Part shown: piece after piece, positions 34,611-44,334 of the stretch
Layout of the letters: each line of letters opens with the position of its first letter
Position numbering within the stretch: the first letter of the stretch is position 1
The notes under the pieces: generated by a model
What the model was told of the DNA's origin: nothing
The model's database searches: none
The model's input: only the letters and a program-made list of their open reading frames with translations
Source of the DNA: Fibrella aquatilis
GTDB lineage: Bacteria > Bacteroidota > Bacteroidia > Cytophagales > Spirosomataceae
DNA: 64,000 nt
Assembly (NCBI RefSeq): GCF_017353255.1
Contig: NZ_JAFMYU010000004.1
Span: 248,001-312,000 of the forward strand
Direction of reading: 5' to 3'
Translations under genes and position numbers: made by a program

Positions 34611-35780
34611 TCAAATACGGACAAACAGTTTCCGCCGATATAGCCACACCATCAGCCACCACGCCAGCACAAAGGCAATCAGGCCAATGATGCCGAACTG
34701 AACACCTTCTGGCAGGGCCGTGAGCCAGTAGCCGATGTTGGTACGTACGTTGGCCACCAGCCAACTATGGATAGTCCAGTGGAGCAGGTAAGCCGCCATG
34801 GAGTTGGCCCCGACTGCTATAAACCAGAACGCACCCCGCCGCCACTGCCACAATTCCACGGCGGCAATGCACAGGGCCAGCAGCAGCAACACCAGCCCAC
34901 CGCTGAAGAGGGTCCAGGCGGGGGCCCAGATGCGTTTCACGATGGGGCAAATACCGGCGTACTGAGCCACTAACCCCAGCAAAATGGCCCCTGCGCCCCA
35001 GATGAGCATTGTCTGCACCTGTTGCCGAATGGGTCTTTCCAGCCGAAGCAACTGCCCCGCCCGCAGCCCCAGCAACATAGTCCCCAGTGAGGGAATGAAG
35101 CTGAGCGTAACGTAGCCACCACCATTTGTCACGAACGGCTGCTCACGCGGAAACAAATTCAGAAACCACTGATCGAAGTAATTGGCGGGGTTAGAGTGGA
35201 TGTTCCAATGGGCGAAAAAGCCCGTCAGTGGCATGTATGGCTTCTTTTCCAGCAACACCTCAGGCATTGCGCTGGCCGCATCGGGCAGGGGCCAGAACGC
35301 GAATAGTGCCCAGTAGCCCACCAGGATAACGGCCAGGGCCGCCCACTGCACCCGCGCCGACAGGAACGCCAGCCAGAACAAAATCGGGTAGCCCAGCCCA
35401 ATCTGCGAGATCACGTCTTCAAACGTGAAATACGTCTGCGCCCGCCCCATCGACCGGAGCAGAATACCAAGGCCAACCAAAATGGCCGCCCGCCGCCAGG
35501 TGTGCTGCCAAAGCTGGGCATGGGTAGCGCCTTTGGCTAGCCGCGATGCAATAGAAAACGGCACCGCCACCCCCACCATGAGCATAAACGACGGCTGAAT
35601 CATGTCCCACAGCCGACAGCCCACCCACCGTTCGTGCGAGGTCTGGTAGCCCACAAATTGCCAAAACGCACTGTCGGGGTAAAACGCCGCCAGCTGGGGC
35701 AACTCCAGCGTGGCCTCGGTCATAAGCAAGACCATGACAAGGCCACGAAACACGTCGAGAGAGAGGAAACGGGAAGTCAT
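34611..35780 (-). CDS. HGSNAT/YeiB-like multi-pass acyltransferase
   Basis: A 389-residue membrane protein with about ten hydrophobic helices. The N-terminal RFLSLDVFRGLVMVLLM matches the start of heparan-alpha-glucosaminide acetyltransferase-like (DUF5009/NagX) proteins, and HWNIHSNPANYFDQWFLN and a late AAYLLHWTIHSW are also characteristic. The family moves acyl groups across the membrane onto sugars; the target is unknown. I start at 35780 (MTSRFLSLD); the longer frame to 35888 would translate the repeat. The start codon directly abuts an inverted-repeat arm. Confidence 0.82.
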   Translation of the reverse strand: MTSRFLSLDVFRGLVMVLLMTEATLELPQLAAFYPDSAFWQFVGYQTSHERWVGCRLWDMIQPSFMLMVGVAVPFSIASRLAKGATHAQLWQHTWRRAAILVGLGILLRSMGRAQTYFTFEDVISQIGLGYPILFWLAFLSARVQWAALAVILVGYWALFAFWPLPDAASAMPEVLLEKKPYMPLTGFFAHWNIHSNPANYFDQWFLNLFPREQPFVTNGGGYVTLSFIPSLGTMLLGLRAGQLLRLERPIRQQVQTMLIWGAGAILLGLVAQYAGICPIVKRIWAPAWTLFSGGLVLLLLALCIAAVELWQWRRGAFWFIAVGANSMAAYLLHWTIHSWLVANVRTNIGYWLTALPEGVQFGIIGLIAFVLAWWLMVWLYRRKLFVRI

Positions 35781-35899
35781 ACAGTATGCAGTGAAGATCA
35801 GTATGCAGTGTTTATTGCGATCCAACGTCTCAGCGCGCCAGTATCTACATGTGCAAGCAACCACTGCATACTGCATACTGATCTTCACTGCATACTGTA
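35780..35899. repeat. Inverted repeat with unequal heptad arms
   Basis: The left arm (35780-35810) and right arm (35862-35899) pair along 31 bases, but the right arm contains one extra 7-base unit (TATGCAG). Units are GTATGCA-like. The loop is about 51 bases. It lies between the SNF2 helicase gene and the acyltransferase gene on the same strand. Confidence 0.88.
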
Positions 35900-35900
35900 T

Positions 35901-38900
35901 TTAATCAAGCAGCACCATCACATCCTCCTTGGTCAGCGACTTCATGAAGCTTTCTTCTGTTGTAACCAGTTCACTGGCAAGGCGTTGCTTGCTGCGCTGG
36001 AGGGCTAGGATCTTTTCCTCTACGCTGTTTTTGGTGATGAACTTGTAGGTAAACACCGGCTTCTGCTGACCAATGCGGTGCGCCCGGTCAACGGCCTGCG
36101 CTTCAATGGCGGGGTTCCACCAGGGGTCGAGCAGAAAGACGTAGTCGGCGGCGGTGAGGTTGTGACCCAGGCCCCCGGCTTTGAGCGAGATTAGGAACAA
36201 CTGCACCGTCTCGTCGGTCTGGAAACGAGCCACCTGTTCGGGGCGGTCGGTGCTCGAGCCGTCGAGGTAGGCATAGCGGATATTGCGGCTGGTGAGGTAC
36301 TGCTTTATTACGGCCAAGTGCTTAATAAACTGACTGAATATCAGAATCTTATGTCCTTCCATGATAGCCGTTTCCAGGCGCATCCTGACGTCGTCGAGCT
36401 TGCCCGAATCACCTTCGTAGGCCTGATCTACCAGGCGGGGGTGGTTGGCAATCTGCCGCAGCTTGGTCAGGCCCTGCAATACCACCATCTGCGACTTGGC
36501 CAGACCCTCTTCTTCAATGCGCTCCAGAATCAGGTTGCGGTAGTACGACTTGGCCTCTTCGTAGGTTTTTTCCTGTTCGGGGGTCATTTCGCAGAAAAGC
36601 ACCGTCTCCACTTTTTCAGGCAAATCGGTGGCCACCTGCGCCTTGTTCCGCCGCAACATAAACGGCTTGATGAGGCCGTAAAGCTTATGCATCTTCTGCT
36701 CATCGTTGCGCTTCTCGATAGGCACCTGATACGTGTTTCGGAAAAACGACTGACTGCCCAGCAACCCCGGATTGATGAACGTCATCTGCGTCCAGAGGTC
36801 CATGGTGCTGTTTTCCAGGGGCGTACCCGTCAGGATGAGCCGGTGCGCCGACTGCACCTGCATGATGGCCCGCGTTACGTAGGAGTTCGGGTTTTTAATG
36901 GCCTGCGACTCGTCCAGAATCACGTAATCGAAGCGGTACTGCTGCAACAACTCAATGTCGATCCGCACAATGCCGTAGGAGGTCAGCACCAGGTCATAGT
37001 GGTCAAAGAGGGCCGTGTTTTTGTCGCGGTAGGTGCCCGTGTAGATCAGCACGCGCAGGTCGGGCGTGAAGCGGCGGGCTTCCAGTTCCCAGTTGTAAAT
37101 CAGCGACGTGGGCATCACCAGCAGACTGGGGCCGGGCCGCGATAGGCCGGGTTCGCCGACGTTGGCTTCCTTGCGGCTCTGCAACATGGCCAGGGTCATC
37201 ACGGTTTTGCCCAAGCCCATGTCGTCGGCGAGGCAACCGCCAAAGTGGTACTGCCGCAGAAAATTCATCCAGTCATAGCCCGCTTTCTGGTAAGGGCGCA
37301 GGGTGCCCCTGAAGCCCGTTGGCAGCGGAAACTCGTCGATCCGTTCAAATTCGCGCAGCCCCTCCAGCCGACGGCTCATCACCGTGTCGGCCAGCGATTC
37401 TTTGTCCAGGTCCTGCACCAGGGCCAGGTGGTGTTTTTGCAGCACCAGTTGATCGGCTCCGTCGGGGTCTACCGTGGTTTCGATAAAGCCCAGCAGCTCA
37501 GCGTACTTGGCAAACCAGGCATCGGGAATCACCGCGATCTCGCCGTTGGGCAGGGTAAACTCGTGTTTGTTGTTCAGAATCAGCGACCGCAGCTTGATAA
37601 ACGGAATCTCGAACTCGCCGAACCGCACGTTGGCGTAGATATCGAACCAGTCGCGGCCTTCACGGATGGAGATGGACAGGTCTGAGTAACCCAGAAAATA
37701 ACGGCGGGTGTCTTCGGCATGCTGACGAAGCTGAAAACCGGCTTCGGTCAGGGGCTGTACCTGCTCGGCCAGCCACGAAAACGCCTGCGATTTAGGCAAC
37801 GCCAGCCGACCGTTGCGCAGGTCGAGGCCATGTTCACGCAGAAACGTAAACCGCTGACGTTCAAGCCGCAAGTCGCGCTTTATTTTGTGAAAAATATAGT
37901 CGTCGCCTACTTTTTCCAGGCTCACGTTGGCCGTTTGCGAGAAGCTGTCGAACCGGAACGTATGGTCGCCGTATTGAAACGACAGATCGAGCACCACCTG
38001 GTTGTGGGCCGTGTCGTCGGCCACGTCGACGGGGTCGCCGAAGAGCGAGGCAGGCACCTTTTGCGCCCCCACCTGCTCCGACAGCGTTAGTACCGGCGCG
38101 GGCGTCACCGACTCGGTCCTGATCTCGAACCCCTTGGCGAAAACGTCATACTGGGCAATAAGCGGCACCATAAAGCGCTCATAATACTGGGCTTCCATCT
38201 TTTTGGGCACCACAATATTGTTCTTGTTGAGAAAGGGCCGCAGCTTTTTGCCATCTACCTCTGCTCCCTCGCCTTCCGTGCGGTTCACCACGTTGCGGTT
38301 CAGCTTGGCGAAGTGATAAAGCCGGTTGTTGACCAGCAGCCAGGCGGGTTCATCGCACAGAATCAGGGCATTACGATGCTGAAAGTCAACGCGTTCCGTT
38401 TGCGGCGTACCATCGGCGGCGGGCGGAACGGGGTAGCGGATAACGGGAAAATAGGTGGTCGACTCGTCGGTGCGGACAAAGTGAAAATACACGCGGGCGG
38501 GTTCGGGCATGTAGGTGATGGGGTCACCCACGGCGTTGCCGTCGTTGCTCATGGCGAAGAGCGGCTTCCCGGCCAGCAGGGGCAAAATCTGCGCTTTGGT
38601 GTGTTGCACGTAATCGCAGATAGCCTCCTGCGTCACTTTGTCGCCCTTTTGGGCGTCAAACGTTTTCAGAAAAAAATCGACCGCCGACTGTTTGCGGTGG
38701 TTAAACCGCCGCAGCAACGCATCCTGACTGATTTGGTCGGTGAGGCGCACGAGTTCAAAATCGCGTTCATCGAGGCTTGCCGAAAACTCGGCCACGTTTT
38801 GCGGCGATAGGCTCTGCACCTGCAAGGTTAGCTCTCCTTTGGCGTTGAGTTGCACCACAAATGCCTCGACCAGATAGCCGACGTATTCATGTTGCAGTAG

Positions 38901-38948
38901 CGAATAGATGACCTGAAAGGGTTCGGAAGGGGAAACTTTCATATACAA
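35901..38948 (-). CDS. SNF2 family DEAD/DEAH helicase
   Basis: A 1015-residue ATP-driven DNA translocase. Motif I DDMGLGKTVMTLAM, motif II DESQAIKN, motif III LTGTPLEN and motif VI QAVDRAHRIGQ are all present in the C-terminal half (about 540-1010). The N-terminal half (about 1-530) is the bacterial SNF2-associated region without a recognised catalytic site. Bacterial homologues act on stalled transcription or DNA repair, but the role here is not known. It has a strong promoter at 38965-38995. No restriction or methylase gene is adjacent, which argues against a defence island. Confidence 0.93.
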   Translation of the reverse strand: MYMKVSPSEPFQVIYSLLQHEYVGYLVEAFVVQLNAKGELTLQVQSLSPQNVAEFSASLDERDFELVRLTDQISQDALLRRFNHRKQSAVDFFLKTFDAQKGDKVTQEAICDYVQHTKAQILPLLAGKPLFAMSNDGNAVGDPITYMPEPARVYFHFVRTDESTTYFPVIRYPVPPAADGTPQTERVDFQHRNALILCDEPAWLLVNNRLYHFAKLNRNVVNRTEGEGAEVDGKKLRPFLNKNNIVVPKKMEAQYYERFMVPLIAQYDVFAKGFEIRTESVTPAPVLTLSEQVGAQKVPASLFGDPVDVADDTAHNQVVLDLSFQYGDHTFRFDSFSQTANVSLEKVGDDYIFHKIKRDLRLERQRFTFLREHGLDLRNGRLALPKSQAFSWLAEQVQPLTEAGFQLRQHAEDTRRYFLGYSDLSISIREGRDWFDIYANVRFGEFEIPFIKLRSLILNNKHEFTLPNGEIAVIPDAWFAKYAELLGFIETTVDPDGADQLVLQKHHLALVQDLDKESLADTVMSRRLEGLREFERIDEFPLPTGFRGTLRPYQKAGYDWMNFLRQYHFGGCLADDMGLGKTVMTLAMLQSRKEANVGEPGLSRPGPSLLVMPTSLIYNWELEARRFTPDLRVLIYTGTYRDKNTALFDHYDLVLTSYGIVRIDIELLQQYRFDYVILDESQAIKNPNSYVTRAIMQVQSAHRLILTGTPLENSTMDLWTQMTFINPGLLGSQSFFRNTYQVPIEKRNDEQKMHKLYGLIKPFMLRRNKAQVATDLPEKVETVLFCEMTPEQEKTYEEAKSYYRNLILERIEEEGLAKSQMVVLQGLTKLRQIANHPRLVDQAYEGDSGKLDDVRMRLETAIMEGHKILIFSQFIKHLAVIKQYLTSRNIRYAYLDGSSTDRPEQVARFQTDETVQLFLISLKAGGLGHNLTAADYVFLLDPWWNPAIEAQAVDRAHRIGQQKPVFTYKFITKNSVEEKILALQRSKQRLASELVTTEESFMKSLTKEDVMVLLD

Positions 38949-38964
38949 CTGTACGAGACGACCT

Positions 38965-38995
38965 CAAATATACGATTGCCTGCCAACGCCGCAAA
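38965..38995 (-). promoter_or_regulatory. Consensus Bacteroidota promoter of the SNF2 gene
   Basis: On the minus strand TTTG (38995-38992), exactly 19 bases, then TATATTTG (38972-38965). Both boxes match consensus with ideal spacing. The predicted start site is about 10 bases before the ATG, giving a very short leader. Confidence 0.8.
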
Positions 38996-39127
38996 TCGAA
39001 TTACTGAGTGTTTTCCGCCAATTGTATATTAACAAATTGTTTCGCCGCCCCTTGACCCCGTTTCGGTAACGCTTACTATATACGTCAGGGCTTATTTAAC
39101 GGTGTAACGTACCGATGTGCCAATTGA

Positions 39128-40504
39128 TTAGGGAGTCGGTTTGATAACGGTACGTTTTGTAATCCCTAGCGAAATCGCCAAAAACCAGGAAGGCCGTAGT
39201 GCCCGGTCTGTCACCTCATCGATCTTGACAGCGGGATATGATGTACCGACCACGTATTGTCCTTCTTTCAGACGGCTAATCGGCAGATAGCTAACCCCAG
39301 TTGATACAATGACTTTCTGCGAGCGCCCAAAAATGGCCGAAACGCCCGTTAGGAAGCCCAGTTTAATATCCGTAAACTCCTTGAAACCCGCATTGATCCC
39401 AAATAGCCCACCAACAGCAAATCCTGTATGGCTGCGTTTGAATACGTGCATCATTGAGGAAACGGTCGGTGTGATGGTACTGAATAACCCCCCTTTATCG
39501 CGTTGACGCAGTGTATTTTTATCACCGCTCACCTCGAAGAAAAACTGGTCATCGGCAATGAAGTTCGCCACCGGCCCCACACTGTAGTCAATTTTCCAGC
39601 CGCCCTTAACGGGGAAAGGATCGATAAACTGTTGATCGTCTATGTTGACTTCGTACTCCACCTCATCGGCATCGCCTGCTTTGCCCGCCAATTTCACGGG
39701 CAACGATTTCACAGAATAGTTAGCCGAATTAATAGCGTCGGTGAATAGTTGACCGATGTCGGCTAGTGTGTTTTTGTATTTTTTCTCCAGTTCGCGGTAC
39801 GACTTATCAACCTGGTTTAATGCAGTGCTGATCCGGGCTTCTTTATCTTTTTCGTTAGCGTTGTGTGCTGCTTTGATAGCCGCTTGATATTGAGTCGCTA
39901 CTTTATCGTAAGCTTTATCAAAAGCCTCAAAATCAGCTTTTAATGTATTGATTGTATCCTGATTAATCTCTCGGTTAGCCAATGCTGTTTGCATAGTGAC
40001 AGCGTCATAGAAGCGCTTATCGCCCATAGTACCAATCAAGCGTTCCTTGACAAAAAGAGCATCATCAATCTTTCTGGCTTTTCTGTAGTAGTCTCTGCAT
40101 TCGGCAATCAACGAATCCATGGCGGTTTTTAACTTGCCTGCACCTCCTGCATCCTTTTCTACATTTACCATTTCCTTTACCTGCTCATCGGTATTGGTCA
40201 GCTCCTTAGCTGCTTCCAGCTTGATGCTAAACAGCGCCAGTAGCTGAGCAGGTATGGGTGTAGTCATACTGTACAACTTAGTGTTTATGAGCACCTTCTG
40301 CGCAAACGGGTTGATATTAAGGAGACAGTAGCTGCTATTAGTACCATATAGCAAATGCAGTTTGCTAGTGTCCGGTACAGGTATGTATTTACCTGTACCG
40401 GGATTGAGTGAGACGTACGTCCGGGCTGCATAATCGTACGTGATGACTTGGGCGCGGAGAGTCAGCGCTGCTCCGAGGAGCAGTAGCATTAGTAGCGTTT
40501 TCAT
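39128..40504 (-). CDS. Secreted coiled-coil protein of unknown family
   Basis: A 458-residue protein with a signal peptide (1-18, LRA-Q). Residues about 90-260 are mainly helical and charged with coiled-coil character (KIDDALFVKERLIG; AIKAAHNANEKDKEARI), and the last 160 residues are beta-rich with alternating hydrophobics (VGGLFGINAGFKEFTDIKLGF, VIVSTGVSYLPISRL), suggestive of an outer-membrane or surface domain. I do not recognise a family. It lies 50 bases after the Dyp peroxidase gene on the same strand, so they may be coexpressed. It appears more AT-rich than the peroxidase gene. Confidence 0.65.
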   Translation of the reverse strand: MKTLLMLLLLGAALTLRAQVITYDYAARTYVSLNPGTGKYIPVPDTSKLHLLYGTNSSYCLLNINPFAQKVLINTKLYSMTTPIPAQLLALFSIKLEAAKELTNTDEQVKEMVNVEKDAGGAGKLKTAMDSLIAECRDYYRKARKIDDALFVKERLIGTMGDKRFYDAVTMQTALANREINQDTINTLKADFEAFDKAYDKVATQYQAAIKAAHNANEKDKEARISTALNQVDKSYRELEKKYKNTLADIGQLFTDAINSANYSVKSLPVKLAGKAGDADEVEYEVNIDDQQFIDPFPVKGGWKIDYSVGPVANFIADDQFFFEVSGDKNTLRQRDKGGLFSTITPTVSSMMHVFKRSHTGFAVGGLFGINAGFKEFTDIKLGFLTGVSAIFGRSQKVIVSTGVSYLPISRLKEGQYVVGTSYPAVKIDEVTDRALRPSWFLAISLGITKRTVIKPTP

Positions 40505-40554
40505 GGTTGTGAGAGAGGTAAATGGTGTGGATGGTATTCACAGAAATAGAAAAT

Positions 40555-41994
40555 TCAAATGTTCTCTAAAAACGTCATGCTTGGCGCGAAGAAGTACTCG
40601 CCGCCTTTCATGTTCACGAACTGGGCAAACGTGGCGGGGGACATCGAACCAGAATCGCCCCAGGTTGTAGCGTACTTACCCGTGCGGGTGCCGTCGCCTT
40701 GACCAATCACCAGGTCGACACCGATAGCAGGCACACTACCGTTAGGATTAGTGTTGTCAGGCATGTTAGGGCTATTGGCCCAGTTGCGCTGAATAACCTC
40801 AAACTGCTTTTCGAGACTGGCCTGGTAGCTCATAAACAGCAACCCCACGCCGCCTTCGGGTTTGTTGTAAATCTGCCCGTCGTTGGGTCCGTCGGTACGG
40901 GGGGGGCCAAACGGGATGCCGCGCCGGGCCATAATGTGCTTTTTAGCCTCTGCCATACCCCCATTCAGCAAACCCGAACGTGGGTTCACCTTACGGATGT
41001 GCGCGTGAAACGGGCATCTGCTTCCATCGGCAATGGCATCTCCCTTGGCCGTTTTGTAATCGAAATTGTTGATCGTTGCACTATCGATCATGCCTTCTTC
41101 ATCGCTGGCCTGCACGGGCGTACCGTCTTCAAAACGCCCAACGATCATAGCTCCGGCCCGCTCGCGATCATCGCCTTTCAGGTTCAGTGTAGTAGCTAAA
41201 TTGGCCTCTTCCTGCTTGAATCCTTTCACGTTTTGTTCGAGCTTTCTAAACACAAAGTAGCTACCTCTGCCTTCTGTATTGCCTTTGGCAAAAGGATCGT
41301 TTACTAACACTAACTTTTTATCGGCGCGAGGGTCGAATAGCACATTCTTGTCCGCTTTTATGTGATTCTGCTCCTTGTAGGTGTCCCATTCATCCTCGAA
41401 AAACAGGGGCTGCGATACTCCATCTACGTAGCCAAAATGCTCGATACCCGCTTCGGCATGGTTAAACAGCGCATTGCCCGGCTCCAGGGTCGTGATAAAG
41501 CCGAAGGCACAAACCGCCTGCTGAACATCGACGATGGCTTTTTCCAGCTCATTCGGTTTCGCATGGGCCAGCAGCAGCATAAACTCAGGCTGTTGATGGA
41601 AGCCTACCTCCCAGTCCTCGCGGGCCGGGTCGCCAAGGTCAGCGCTGTCCATCCCATCTATGAATGTCTTCTCAAACTTTTTTAGCCGGGCATCACCCGG
41701 AAACAGGTATTTGTAGCCTGCTGCGCTGATGTGAATGCAGGCAAACAGGCCAGTATCGACCTTGCCGCCACTTGATTTAAACAGTGCGTTGCTGCGTAGG
41801 TGTGCATAGGCTGACTTCACTACTTCGGTAGCTACCAGACTTTTAAGCCACGCTTTGGCGTTGGCCCTGGAATCGTCGTCGGGGTTGCAACGGATAAAGA
41901 TGTTGGCGGTGTGGTGCCGCCCGTGGGCTTTCAGAATGTTGCCCTGAATGCCCTCCAGCATAGGCCGGTTGTTGGGGTCGAATTGGTTAATCAT
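40555..41994 (-). CDS. Dyp-type heme peroxidase
   Basis: A 479-residue Dyp peroxidase, which uses heme and H2O2 to oxidise dyes, lignin-like compounds or porphyrins. The GxxDG signature is FGYVDGVSQPLF near residue 200, and the proximal heme region RCPFHAHIRKVNPR lies near 330. No signal peptide is evident. I start it at MINQFDPNNRP (41994); a longer frame to 42033 would add residues encoded by an 8-base C tract and the inverted repeat. It is divergent from the TPR histidine kinase, with which it shares a 356-base control region holding a candidate response-regulator site. Confidence 0.93.
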   Translation of the reverse strand: MINQFDPNNRPMLEGIQGNILKAHGRHHTANIFIRCNPDDDSRANAKAWLKSLVATEVVKSAYAHLRSNALFKSSGGKVDTGLFACIHISAAGYKYLFPGDARLKKFEKTFIDGMDSADLGDPAREDWEVGFHQQPEFMLLLAHAKPNELEKAIVDVQQAVCAFGFITTLEPGNALFNHAEAGIEHFGYVDGVSQPLFFEDEWDTYKEQNHIKADKNVLFDPRADKKLVLVNDPFAKGNTEGRGSYFVFRKLEQNVKGFKQEEANLATTLNLKGDDRERAGAMIVGRFEDGTPVQASDEEGMIDSATINNFDYKTAKGDAIADGSRCPFHAHIRKVNPRSGLLNGGMAEAKKHIMARRGIPFGPPRTDGPNDGQIYNKPEGGVGLLFMSYQASLEKQFEVIQRNWANSPNMPDNTNPNGSVPAIGVDLVIGQGDGTRTGKYATTWGDSGSMSPATFAQFVNMKGGEYFFAPSMTFLENI

Positions 41995-42010
41995 CGGATA
42001 GGGGGGGGTG

Positions 42011-42107
42011 GTTATTGGCCATTCAATGGTCATTCAGTAGTCATTCATTGTCTTTGCGACTAATCACCATTGAATGACTACTGAATGACCATTGAATGAC
42101 CAATGAC
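42011..42107. repeat. Inverted repeat of TCATTCA heptads
   Basis: Arms 42011-42048 and 42070-42107 match over 38 bases with three mismatches, composed of TCATTCA/ATGACCA-type 7-base units, around a 21-base loop. It lies immediately upstream of the Dyp peroxidase start and includes an upstream in-frame ATG. Confidence 0.9.
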
Positions 42108-42231
42108 CAACTACTTACATGATGTGGATAGAGTCGGAAAGCCGCCGAGATGGCTTGTCAACCCGCTGTTTTAGCATACCAAAGGTCAGCAGACCTATAG
42201 GGAGGAGAAATCCCTGATTAGCACGATTTTC

Positions 42232-42250
42232 CATCCTAGAATTAGAGGAT
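42232..42250. promoter_or_regulatory. Candidate NarL-type regulator site (copy 1)
   Basis: CATCCTAGAATTAGAGGAT: an ATCCT/AGGAT dyad centred on AATT, preceded by GATTTT and one base. It lies 101 bases before the kinase start. A near-copy with the same GATTTT prefix occurs at 45512-45530. Confidence 0.55.
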
Positions 42251-42350
42251 ATTGCAGATAAATACGTCCTGCCAGCGCATTTAGTTGGGGAATTAAGGTC
42301 TGTGTACGTACGTTTATCCGAACAGCTAAGCCATTAATACTCAGCCAGTC

Positions 42351-44318
42351 ATGAATAAACTATTGCTGGTTTTGTGTTTACTGGCATCTCCCGGCTTCGC
42401 CCAGAAAAGCCGCCTCGACAGCCTCAAAAAAGTGCTGACACGGCTGGCCACACGATCAGCAGACCACGTCACCGACACGTTGCGTTGCCGGACTACCAAA
42501 GCTCTTGTACGTGCCTACCTAAACCTAAACGTCGACTCGTCGGCGCATTATAACGAACAGTTGATTGGCCTGTGTCTGCGGGCAAACATGCCGAAAGAAC
42601 TGATCCACGCCTACCAGTATGCAGGGTACCTCTATCAGATAAAAGGCGATTACTACCAGAGCATCCGGTTTCACTATAAAGCCCTGCCCCTGACCGAAAA
42701 ACAAAAAGAATACACGCTCATGGCGGCTTCGTACGGCTGGCTGGCCCACGCCTACTTCAGTCTTAAAGACTACAAACGAGCCTACGCTTTTTGCCAGCAG
42801 GGCATTGATACCCTACAGCATCACCCCGCCGCCTACGATGTCTACGTCCACGCCACAATACTGAATACGCTGGGGGCCACCTACCGGGAGCAGGGTAAAC
42901 TGACACAGGCGCTGAAAACCAACCAGGACCTATACACGATGGCCAAAAAAGCCGGTGTTAGTACCCAGTGGTATGAAGTACAGGGGCTAAACGCCATTGG
43001 GCAACTCTATAATGAACTGGGTGACACGACAAACGCCTGGCTTCACTACAGGCAAGCCCTGCCACTCAGCCGCGCACTGGGCAGCGTTGACCTTGAGTGC
43101 AGCCTGCTGCTCAACATGGGGCAATTGTGCCTGAAGCAAAAAAACTGGCAGCAGGCACTCATCTATGCCAATATGGCCCGGGCGAAAGCGGTTCGAACCA
43201 AGAACAGCAGCAATGTGGCCGAGGCCGACGAAACCCTTTACAAAACGTATCGGCAAACCGGCGAAACCGCCAAAGCCCTGCAAGCCTATGAACGGTTTGT
43301 GCTGCTGAAAGACAGTTTGCAGAAGGAAAAGAACGAACATCGAATCGAAACGTTACAGGCCGAATACGATAACGTACAGAAAACCAGCACCTTACAACAG
43401 CAACAGGTTGAAATGCTGTCGCAACGGGTAAATAACCAGCAGTTAACCCAGACTCGCAACGGCCTGTTTGCCACCGTGGCTATTATCCTGGTGGTGGCGG
43501 GGCTACTGCTGTGGAACAACCGCCGCTTGCAGGCCAAGAACCGCGAGATTGACCTTCAGCGCGGCCTGCTCGAAACCGCCCGCGCCGACCTGGCCAACAG
43601 CAACAAAAACCTGGAACACCGCGTGGCCGAACGCACCGCCGAACTCCTGAGCGCCAACCAGTCGCTGCTACAGAAAAATGCCGAGATCAAACAGGCGCTC
43701 TTTAAAGGGCAAACCATTGAGCGTAAGCGCGTTGCTCTGGAACTGCACGACAACCTGAGCAGCCTGCTCAGCGCCGTCAACATGAGCATTCAGTCGCTTA
43801 ATCCGCACAACCTGTCGGAACCCGAACAGTCACTGTACCGGAGTGTGAAGCAGCTCATCCAGAACGCCTACGCCGAGGTCCGCAACATTTCGCACAATAT
43901 TTTGCCCGCCGAACTCGACCGCGATGGGTTGGCCCCCACGCTGACTACCTTCCTCGATCAACTGAATCATAGTTTAGCCATCCGGTTTTCGCTGGTACTC
44001 ACCGGCCTCTCGGCGCGGCTGCCCGTCGAGATCGAGTTCAACGTCTACAGCATTGTGCTGGAACTGGTCAACAACGCTATCAAACACGCCAACGCCACGG
44101 CCGTGCGGGTTGAACTGACCCGCACCGACGAAGGTATCGCCATTGCCGTCTCTGACGATGGCGTGGGCATGGGGCAGCAAACGGGCAAACGGGGCGTGGG
44201 GCTTCAAAACATTCAGGCCCGCCTCGACTCACTGGGCGGCACTTTCAGCGTGCTGCAACCCCACGAACCCGGTACCCGGATCCGCATCCACATTCCCGTT
44301 GATATAGTCGATGCGTAG
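42351..44318 (+). CDS. TPR sensor histidine kinase (HisKA_3)
   Basis: A 655-residue kinase: signal peptide (1-17, GFA-Q), tetratricopeptide repeats in the periplasm (about 55-330, for example AASYGWLAHAYFSLKDYKRA), a coiled coil, one transmembrane helix (about 372-390), a second coiled coil and a HisKA_3 kinase core with ERKRVALELHDNLSSLL (His near 465), ELVNNAIKHANA and GVGLQNIQARLDSLGG. This core pairs with NarL/LuxR-type regulators, and one is encoded at 44749-45405. The signal sensed is unknown. It does not contain a receiver domain. Confidence 0.93.
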   Translation: MNKLLLVLCLLASPGFAQKSRLDSLKKVLTRLATRSADHVTDTLRCRTTKALVRAYLNLNVDSSAHYNEQLIGLCLRANMPKELIHAYQYAGYLYQIKGDYYQSIRFHYKALPLTEKQKEYTLMAASYGWLAHAYFSLKDYKRAYAFCQQGIDTLQHHPAAYDVYVHATILNTLGATYREQGKLTQALKTNQDLYTMAKKAGVSTQWYEVQGLNAIGQLYNELGDTTNAWLHYRQALPLSRALGSVDLECSLLLNMGQLCLKQKNWQQALIYANMARAKAVRTKNSSNVAEADETLYKTYRQTGETAKALQAYERFVLLKDSLQKEKNEHRIETLQAEYDNVQKTSTLQQQQVEMLSQRVNNQQLTQTRNGLFATVAIILVVAGLLLWNNRRLQAKNREIDLQRGLLETARADLANSNKNLEHRVAERTAELLSANQSLLQKNAEIKQALFKGQTIERKRVALELHDNLSSLLSAVNMSIQSLNPHNLSEPEQSLYRSVKQLIQNAYAEVRNISHNILPAELDRDGLAPTLTTFLDQLNHSLAIRFSLVLTGLSARLPVEIEFNVYSIVLELVNNAIKHANATAVRVELTRTDEGIAIAVSDDGVGMGQQTGKRGVGLQNIQARLDSLGGTFSVLQPHEPGTRIRIHIPVDIVDA

Positions 44319-44334
44319 CTGCTCCTACTGCCTG

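Larger units (their letters stand above)
41995..42350. other. Divergent control region, no gene
   Basis: This 356-base gap between the Dyp peroxidase and TPR kinase genes contains an 8-base G tract (42001-42008), an inverted repeat (42011-42107), a 19-base dyad (42232-42250) and TACGTTTA (42309-42316), one base off the -7 consensus and 35 bases before the kinase start. I see no ORF with gene-like features. Confidence 0.7.

Noticed and set aside
36318-37145. Long plus-strand frame (275 residues) in the helicase region
   Set aside because: Antisense to conserved SNF2 helicase motifs; His- and Gln-rich translation typical of a reverse-strand shadow.
35901-38948. SNF2 helicase as part of a phage-defence system
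   Set aside because: Neighbours are an acyltransferase-like membrane protein and a secreted protein; no nuclease, methylase or phospholipase-D gene is adjacent.
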